In this document: piece after piece, positions 6,176 through 11,042 of the stretch
Numbering within the stretch: the stretch's first letter is position 1
Layout: every line of letters begins with the position of its first letter
From: CAYVZZ01 sp964456185
GTDB lineage: Bacteria > Pseudomonadota > Gammaproteobacteria > Pseudomonadales > Alcanivoracaceae
NCBI GenBank assembly: GCA_964456185.1
Contig: CAYVZZ010000071.1
Span: 1-11,042, forward strand
Direction: 5' to 3'
DNA length: 11,042 bases
The notes under the pieces: model-generated
Databases searched by the model: none
What the model saw: the letters and a program-made list of their open reading frames with translations, nothing else
Told to the model about the DNA's origin: nothing
Program-made: the position numbers and the translations under genes

Positions 6176-7240
6176 TTAAGAAACGCGGGGCTTCAGCTCG
6201 CCTTTTTCGTAACGCTGGAACATGGTTTCCAAGCTAATTGACTTGATTTTGCTGGCCTGGCCTGCGGTACCAAAGGCTTCATAGCGGGATTTGCAAATAT
6301 CCGACATGGCTTTCACGGTTGCCTTGAGGTATTTGCGCGGGTCAAACTCGGCCGGATTTTCAGCCTGGAAACGGCGGATGGCACCGGTAGAGGCCAAACG
6401 CAGATCGGTATCGATGTTGACCTTGCGCACGCCATGCTTGATGCCTTCGCAGATTTCTTCCACCGGCACGCCGTAGGTTTCCGGAATGTTGCCGCCAAAT
6501 TCATTGATGACCTTGAGCCATTCCTGCGGCACGGAAGACGAGCCGTGCATCACCAAATGGGTGTCGGGGATACGCGCATGAATTTCTTTAATACGCTGAA
6601 TGGACAAGATATCGCCTGTCGGCGGGCGGGTAAACTTGTAGGCGCCGTGGCTGGTGCCGATGGCAATGGCCAGGGCGTCAACTTCGGTTTCTTTGACAAA
6701 TTGAGCGGCTTCTTCCGGGTCAGTCAGCAGCTGATCCATGTCCAGTTTGCCGGCCGCACCAACGCCATCTTCTTCGCCGGCTTCGCCGGTTTCCAGCGAG
6801 CCCAGGCAGCCCAATTCGCCTTCCACAGAGACGCCACAGGCGTGTGCCATTTCCACGGTGCGACGGGTGACGTCACGGTTGTATTCATAGCTGGTGGGGG
6901 TTTTGCCGTCTTCGCCAAGAGAGCCGTCCATCATCACGGAAGAAAAGCCCAGCTGAATAGAGCGCTGGCAAACCGAGGGGCTGGCGCCGTGGTCTTGATG
7001 CATGACCACCGGGATATGCGGAAATTCTTCGACAGCGGCCAAAATCAGGTGGCGCAAGAAGGGTGCGCCAGCGTATTTGCGAGCGCCAGCCGAAGCCTGC
7101 ACGATCACCGGCGCATCGCAGGCGTCGGCGGCTTCCATAATGGCACGCATTTGTTCCAGGTTGTTGACGTTGAAAGCGGGCACGCCATAGCCATTTTCGG
7201 CGGCGTGGTCCAGAAGTTGGCGCATGCTGATGAGTGCCAT
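6176..7240 (-). CDS. fba: Class II fructose-bisphosphate aldolase, Calvin-cycle subtype
   Basis: A 354-residue zinc-dependent aldolase that splits fructose 1,6-bisphosphate to dihydroxyacetone phosphate and glyceraldehyde 3-phosphate, and makes it in the reverse direction for gluconeogenesis or the Calvin cycle. Visible motifs are VPAFNVNNLEQMRA (20-33), VVMHQDHGASP (78-88, with catalytic Asp83 and zinc ligand His84), VEGELGCLGS (139-148), GTSHGAYKF (195-203, His198), VMHGSSSVPQ (230-239, His232) and VRKVNIDTDLRLA (271-283). Length and these blocks fit the class IIB group often labelled CbbA or Calvin subtype rather than E. coli FbaA. This group is common in heterotrophic gammaproteobacteria, so the name does not prove autotrophy. 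An excellent AAGGAG ribosome-binding site (7250-7255) sets the start. It lies 67 nt after pgk and just before the hydrolase. Confidence 0.97.
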   Translation of the reverse strand: MALISMRQLLDHAAENGYGVPAFNVNNLEQMRAIMEAADACDAPVIVQASAGARKYAGAPFLRHLILAAVEEFPHIPVVMHQDHGASPSVCQRSIQLGFSSVMMDGSLGEDGKTPTSYEYNRDVTRRTVEMAHACGVSVEGELGCLGSLETGEAGEEDGVGAAGKLDMDQLLTDPEEAAQFVKETEVDALAIAIGTSHGAYKFTRPPTGDILSIQRIKEIHARIPDTHLVMHGSSSVPQEWLKVINEFGGNIPETYGVPVEEICEGIKHGVRKVNIDTDLRLASTGAIRRFQAENPAEFDPRKYLKATVKAMSDICKSRYEAFGTAGQASKIKSISLETMFQRYEKGELKPRVS

Positions 7241-7249
7241 GGGTCGAAT

Positions 7250-7255
7250 CTCCTT
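7250..7255 (-). promoter_or_regulatory. Strong ribosome-binding site of fba
   Basis: The minus strand reads AAGGAG 9 nt before the fba ATG. It is the strongest Shine-Dalgarno sequence in this operon. It fits independent and high translation of the aldolase, unlike the overlapped genes upstream. Confidence 0.75.
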
Positions 7256-7266
7256 GAATGATTAAC

Positions 7267-7285
7267 GTGCGCGCCGAGCGCGCAC
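7267..7285 (-). other. Intercistronic GC-rich hairpin between pgk and fba
   Basis: Perfect 7-bp arms GTGCGCG and CGCGCAC enclose a 5-nt loop. No T-run follows on the minus strand (the sequence continues GTTAATCATT), so it is not an intrinsic terminator. A hairpin here could protect the 3' end of upstream mRNA, mark a processing site, or set the ratio of fba to pgk message; the structure is seen, the role is inferred. Confidence 0.55.
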
Positions 7286-7307
7286 AGGTAATACCAATTG
7301 TTATGAA

Positions 7308-8468
7308 TTATTCGCTGCGGGTTTCCAATATGGCCACGGCGGGTAATGTTTTGCCTTCGACAAATTCCAGGAAGGCGCCACCGCCTGTGGAAATATAAGA
7401 AACTTCGTCGCTAATGCCAAACTTGTCAATGGCAGCCAGAGTGTCACCACCACCGGCGACCGAGAAGCCGTCGTTTTCGGCAATGGCCTGAGCGATGTCG
7501 GCTGTGCCGTGACTGAATTGGTCAAATTCAAACACACCAACCGGCCCATTCCAAATAATGGTGCGAGCTTCTTTTAATAAAGCGGCCAGAATATGAGCCG
7601 TTTTCGGGCCAATGTCGAGAATCATATCGTCGTCGGCCACTTCATCGGCGGTTTTAAGGGTGGCTTCGGCGTCTTCGCTGAACTCGCTGGCGACTACCAC
7701 GTCAACAGGGATAGGCAACTGCACTTTTTCCATGATGCGCTTGGCGGCATCGACTAAATCAGGCTCATGCAGCGATTTACCAACCGGATGACCGGCGGCG
7801 GCCAGGAAGGTGTTGGCAATGCCGCCACCCACAATGAGCTGGTCGACTTTATCCGCCAAGGCTTCAAGCACTTCCAGTTTTGTGGAGACTTTGGAACCGC
7901 CGACTACCGCCACGCGTGGTTTTTCGGGGTTGTCCAAGGCTTGAGTGAGCGCATCTAGCTCGTTGGCCAAGAGTGGCCCGGCGCAGGCTTGAGGCGCAAA
8001 ACGCGCCACACCGTGAGTGGAGGCTTGGGCGCGGTGTGCGGTGCCGAAGGCATCCATAACATAGATGTCACAGAGAGCCGCCATTTTCTTGGATAGCGCT
8101 TCGTCATCGGCTTTTTCACCTTTGTTAAAACGCACGTTTTCGCAGAGTACGGCTTGTCCCGGTTCGACGTCGACGCCATCTAGCCAATCACGAACCAAAG
8201 GTACCTCTTGATCCAAGAGGCAAGATAGCCGCTTGGCCACGGGCGCGAGTGAAAACTGTTCGTCATATTCGCCTTCCGTGGGGCGTCCCAGGTGCGACAT
8301 GAGAATGACGCGGGCGCCGGCATCCAGTGCCTGCTTGATGGTGGGGATGGCAGCGCGCACCCGGGCATCGCTGGTTATGCAGCCATTTTTTACGGGTACA
8401 TTCAGGTCTTCGCGAATCAGAAGACGCTTGCCGTCCAAGGGCAGGTCTGTCATGCGTTTAAAATTCAT
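7308..8468 (-). CDS. pgk: Phosphoglycerate kinase
   Basis: A 386-residue enzyme, the usual bacterial length, interconverting 1,3-bisphosphoglycerate plus ADP and 3-phosphoglycerate plus ATP. Visible blocks are RLLIREDLNVPVKNG (15-29), MSHLGRPTEG (57-66), NVRFNKGEK (111-119), VMDAFGTAHRAQASTHG (137-153), VVGGSKVSTKLEVLEAL (188-204), the ATP-site loop IIWNGPVGVFE (304-314), GGGDT (339-343) and ISTGGGAFLE (359-368). I chose the ATG at 8466-8468: it makes the family-typical N terminus MNFKRMTDLPLDGKRLL, overlaps the epd stop by 4 nt (ATGA) and has AAGG about 8 nt upstream. An in-frame ATG further upstream (to 8525) would add 19 residues unlike the family. It is translationally coupled to the GAPDH-family gene, whose product it uses in glycolysis. 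Confidence 0.97.
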   Translation of the reverse strand: MNFKRMTDLPLDGKRLLIREDLNVPVKNGCITSDARVRAAIPTIKQALDAGARVILMSHLGRPTEGEYDEQFSLAPVAKRLSCLLDQEVPLVRDWLDGVDVEPGQAVLCENVRFNKGEKADDEALSKKMAALCDIYVMDAFGTAHRAQASTHGVARFAPQACAGPLLANELDALTQALDNPEKPRVAVVGGSKVSTKLEVLEALADKVDQLIVGGGIANTFLAAAGHPVGKSLHEPDLVDAAKRIMEKVQLPIPVDVVVASEFSEDAEATLKTADEVADDDMILDIGPKTAHILAALLKEARTIIWNGPVGVFEFDQFSHGTADIAQAIAENDGFSVAGGGDTLAAIDKFGISDEVSYISTGGGAFLEFVEGKTLPAVAILETRSE

Positions 8469-9523
8469 GAGGTAACCTTTTCGATAGGTCGGTTGGTTGA
8501 TGGAGTTTTGGTAGACAGGGCGCACAGCCAGTCGAGCAGGCGATTGGCGTAGCCGGTTTCATTGTCATACCAGGCGCAGATTTGCAGCAGCTGGTCGAGC
8601 TGATGCAACAAAGTGAGATCAATAATGGCCGCTTCGCGACGGCCATTGAAATCGCTACCCACCAGAGGCTGGTCGTTGGTAGCCAGTTGTTGAGGGTGGG
8701 CGTTGGCCAAGTCGTTAAGCCAGTTGCCCAGTGCCTCGACATCGTTGGGCGGCCGTTTAAGCACCAGTGACAGTTCGGCCAGTGCCACGTTTAGCGTTGG
8801 AACGCGCACCGAATGGCCGTCGATACGACCCTGTAATGACGGCAGCACTTGTTGAATGGCCGACAAGGCGCTACAGCTGGTGGGCGCAATGTTGTGCCCG
8901 GCGGCTCGCCCGCGACGCGGGTCGCGGTGTACATGGTCGAGTGTGGTTTGGTCGCTGGTGACGGCATGGATTTCTTTTAGCAGCACTTGTTCGATGCCGA
9001 AGGTGTCATCCAGCGCTTTTAATAAAGGCGCAATGCAATGGGTGGTGCAGGAGCCGGCGGAAATTACCTGGTCGCTGGCTTGTAGCTGGTCGTCATTGAC
9101 GCCGTGGATAATAAAACGGTCGGCGGTATCGAAGGGTACGGCGCCTAGAATAACGCGTTTGGCACCCGCTTTTAGGTGTAGGGCGGCATCATCACGTCGA
9201 CGCAAGGCGCCGGAGGTTTCCAACACATAGTCGACGTCCAGCTCGTCCCATGGCAAGCGTTCGGCATGGGGTTGTTGTAGCAAGCGGGGAGATTGGTCGG
9301 CGAAGTGCAGGTGGTTGTCTTGTAGAGTGATGTCGCCGGGGAAGGCGCCATGGGCAGAATCGTAGCGGCTGAGATACAGCAGGTCTTGCGGTTTGCCGGT
9401 ATCGTTAATCGCCACCAGTTGCAACTGGTCGCCGATACCTTGTGGCTGGCGCAGGGCAAGGGCGCGGGTCAGTGCCCGGCCGACTCGCCCGTAGCCGTTA
9501 ATGGCAAATCGCAAAGCTGGCAT
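8465..9523 (-). CDS. epd: GAPDH-family dehydrogenase, probably erythrose-4-phosphate or glyceraldehyde-3-phosphate dehydrogenase
   Basis: A 352-residue NAD(P)-dependent phosphorylating-type dehydrogenase. The Rossmann motif INGYGRVGRAL is at 8-18, the end of strand 2 at VAIND (37-41), and SRYDSAHGAFPG (52-63) follows. The catalytic Cys159 (SCTTHC) and His186 (EIHAVT) are 27 residues apart, exactly as Cys149 and His176 of GAPDH. The substrate-binding VRVPT (239-243) and coenzyme WYDN (318-321) blocks are present. Several usually fixed positions differ: NASCTTNC reads SAGSCTTHC, PTSTG reads PTSCS, and NEWG reads NETG. A tail of about 18 residues runs past the usual end, overlapping pgk. Position between tkt and pgk matches epd of pseudomonads, where it would feed vitamin B6 synthesis, but a gap (GAPDH) role in the pgk pathway is equally plausible. 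Its ATG overlaps the tkt stop by 1 nt. Confidence 0.85.
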   Translation of the reverse strand: MPALRFAINGYGRVGRALTRALALRQPQGIGDQLQLVAINDTGKPQDLLYLSRYDSAHGAFPGDITLQDNHLHFADQSPRLLQQPHAERLPWDELDVDYVLETSGALRRRDDAALHLKAGAKRVILGAVPFDTADRFIIHGVNDDQLQASDQVISAGSCTTHCIAPLLKALDDTFGIEQVLLKEIHAVTSDQTTLDHVHRDPRRGRAAGHNIAPTSCSALSAIQQVLPSLQGRIDGHSVRVPTLNVALAELSLVLKRPPNDVEALGNWLNDLANAHPQQLATNDQPLVGSDFNGRREAAIIDLTLLHQLDQLLQICAWYDNETGYANRLLDWLCALSTKTPSTNRPIEKVTS

Positions 9524-11042
9524 TAGAAGAGGCTCTCGACTGCCTTGAAGACGGCATCGGTGGTGATGCCATAGTATTCAAAGAGTTCGCCGGCAGGTGC
9601 CGAGGCACCAAAGTCGGTCATGCCGATGACTTTGCCGTCCAGACCGACGAATTTGTACCAATAGTCGGTGTGGGCGGCTTCCACGGCGACGCGACGACGA
9701 ACGCCGTTGGGTAATACGGTCTCGCGATAATCGGTACCTTGTGCCAAGAAAGTGTCGATGCTGGGTAGCGATACCACGCGGATGTTGCGGCCTTGTTCAC
9801 CCAGCTGTTTGGCGGCATTAACGGCCAATTCCACTTCCGAGCCGGTGGCTAGAATAATGGCATCCGGTTCGCCGTCGCCGGTTTGCAGTAGCACATAACC
9901 GCCTTTTTCGACTTGAGCCAGGGTATCGGCATCACGTTCCATGCAAGGTAGACCTTGGCGCGATAAGATTAATGCGGTGGGGCCGTCTTGCTTGATGAGA
10001 GCATGTTTCCAGGCCACGGCGGTTTCCACCGTGTCGCAGGGTCGCCAGCAAGATAAGTGCGGCGTGGTGCGAAGTGCCGTCAGTTGTTCGATGGGCTGGT
10101 GGGTCGGGCCGTCTTCGCCCAAACCAATGGAGTCGTGGGTGTAGACCAAAATACCGGCCTGACGCATCAAGGCGGCCATGCGCACGGCGTTGCGTGCATA
10201 GTCGGTAAAGGTCAAGAAGGTGCCGCCATAGGGGCGCAGGCCTTGATGCAGGGTGATGCCGTTCATCACCGCGGTCATGCCAAATTCGCGCACGCCGTAA
10301 TGGATGTAGTTGCCACTGGCATCGTCGGCGTCGACGGCTTGGCAGCCATCCCACCAGGTGTTGTTGGAACCGGCGAGGTCGGCAGAGCCACCCAGCAGCT
10401 CGGGCAGTACCGGGCCAAATGCATTAAGTGCCGCTTGGCTGGCTTTGCGGCTGGCGACTTTTTGCATTTCGGTCTGGCAGCGCTGAATAAAGGTATCGGC
10501 AGTGCTGGCGAAATCGTCCGGTAAATCGCCCGCTAAACGGCGATTAAATTCGTGTGCCAGTTCAGGGTATGCCTGAATATAAGCAGCCAAAGTTTGCTGC
10601 CAGTCTTGTTCGGCTTTGGCGCCGCTGGTGCGCGCATCCCAGGCATCATAAATGGCCGGTGGAATGTGGAAGGGCGCGTGTGGCCAGTCGAGTTGCTTGC
10701 GGGTGGCGGCAATTTCGTCGTCACCCAAGGCAGCACCATGAGATGACGCTGTGCCTTGTTTGTTGGGTGAGCCATAACCAATGACGGTTTGGCAGCAAAT
10801 CAGGGTCGGCTGGTCAGTGTTTTCGATGGCATTTTCAATCGCGGCGGTGATTTCGTCGGGGTTGTGGCCGTCGACTTTGGGTATGACTTGCCAGCCATAA
10901 GCACGAAAACGTTCTACCGTGTCGTCGGTAAACCAGCCTTCGACCTGGCCGTCAATGGAAATGCCGTTGTCATCATAAAAGGCAATCAGTTTGCCCAGTC
11001 CCAAGGTGCCCGCTAAAGAACAGGCTTCGTGGGAAATGCCTT
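9523..11042 (-). CDS. tkt: Transketolase (5' part cut by window edge)
   Basis: The frame is open from the right edge to a TAA at 9523-9525, giving 505 complete codons; full-length transketolase is about 665 residues, so roughly the first 155-160 are missing. The visible protein begins GISHEACSLAGT and continues into LIAFYDDNGISIDG, part of the thiamine diphosphate/metal site. It continues through GGSADLAGSNNT, the REFGMTAVMNGI block with the catalytic glutamate, FTDYARNAVRMAALM, and THDSIGLGEDGPTHQPIEQL with substrate- and cofactor-binding histidines. The C-terminal domain includes ILATGSEVELA. The enzyme moves two-carbon units between sugar phosphates in the pentose phosphate (or Calvin) pathway and makes erythrose 4-phosphate, a possible substrate of the next gene. 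An internal ATG at 11002-11004 is not the real start. The stop overlaps the next gene's ATG (TAATG). Confidence 0.97.
   Translation of the reverse strand, partial: GISHEACSLAGTLGLGKLIAFYDDNGISIDGQVEGWFTDDTVERFRAYGWQVIPKVDGHNPDEITAAIENAIENTDQPTLICCQTVIGYGSPNKQGTASSHGAALGDDEIAATRKQLDWPHAPFHIPPAIYDAWDARTSGAKAEQDWQQTLAAYIQAYPELAHEFNRRLAGDLPDDFASTADTFIQRCQTEMQKVASRKASQAALNAFGPVLPELLGGSADLAGSNNTWWDGCQAVDADDASGNYIHYGVREFGMTAVMNGITLHQGLRPYGGTFLTFTDYARNAVRMAALMRQAGILVYTHDSIGLGEDGPTHQPIEQLTALRTTPHLSCWRPCDTVETAVAWKHALIKQDGPTALILSRQGLPCMERDADTLAQVEKGGYVLLQTGDGEPDAIILATGSEVELAVNAAKQLGEQGRNIRVVSLPSIDTFLAQGTDYRETVLPNGVRRRVAVEAAHTDYWYKFVGLDGKVIGMTDFGASAPAGELFEYYGITTDAVFKAVESLF

Noticed and set aside
6434..7261. 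A 275-residue plus-strand open frame antisense to fba
   Set aside because: It is a shadow of the highly conserved aldolase; its composition follows the complementary codons and no motif is recognisable.
8469..8525. Longer pgk start adding 19 residues
   Set aside because: The extra residues (MRPVYQNSINQ...) are out-of-frame reading of the end of epd and do not resemble phosphoglycerate kinase; the ATG at 8468 has family-typical sequence and a coupled 4-nt overlap.
10057..10524. A 155-residue plus-strand open frame antisense to tkt
   Set aside because: It lies inside conserved transketolase sequence, with no initiation signal or family resemblance.

Overview
The window looks like chromosomal housekeeping DNA from a gammaproteobacterium, possibly of the Oceanospirillales/Pseudomonadales type. 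The evidence is the ubiE-ubiJ-ubiB cluster (UbiJ is essentially gammaproteobacterial), a FFLEELY-like protein, SelO, and a tkt-epd-pgk-fba run like that of pseudomonads. I cannot name the genus. I see no mobile elements, CRISPR arrays, tRNA or rRNA genes, and coding density is very high.

Region 1 (1-2904, minus strand) is a tightly packed operon read right to left: a FFLEELY-motif-like protein, ubiE (quinone C-methyltransferase), ubiJ (SCP2-domain assembly factor of the ubiquinone complex) and ubiB (atypical kinase-like protein, cut by the window's left edge). The three junctions overlap by 4, 1 and 4 nt, so the genes are probably translationally coupled. The FFLEELY-like protein is the only member without a known ubiquinone role.

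Region 2 (2905-4477) holds an 87-nt divergent intergenic region and selO on the plus strand, which encodes a protein AMPylase of pseudokinase fold. selO ends at a strong hairpin shared with the convergent gene that follows.

Region 3 (4495-5210) holds a minus-strand gene for an exported, alanine-rich, highly charged helical protein built from interleaved 11- and 7-residue repeats. It has its own strong ribosome-binding site and a good extended -10 promoter candidate. This is the least ordinary gene here.

Region 4 (5211-11042, minus strand) is a carbon-metabolism operon read right to left: tkt (its 5' part is off the right edge), a divergent GAPDH/erythrose-4-phosphate dehydrogenase, pgk, a Calvin-subtype class II aldolase, and an alpha/beta hydrolase. 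tkt/epd and epd/pgk overlap by 1 and 4 nt. pgk and fba are separated by 67 nt containing a perfect hairpin, and the hydrolase starts 17 nt after fba. The sugar-phosphate enzymes serve glycolysis/gluconeogenesis, the pentose phosphate pathway and possibly vitamin B6 synthesis; no RuBisCO or phosphoribulokinase gene is visible.

I found no clear undescribed multi-gene system. The best leads are the repeat protein, the FFLEELY-like gene fused by overlaps to the ubiquinone operon, and the unusual active-site residues of the GAPDH-family enzyme and of the hydrolase.
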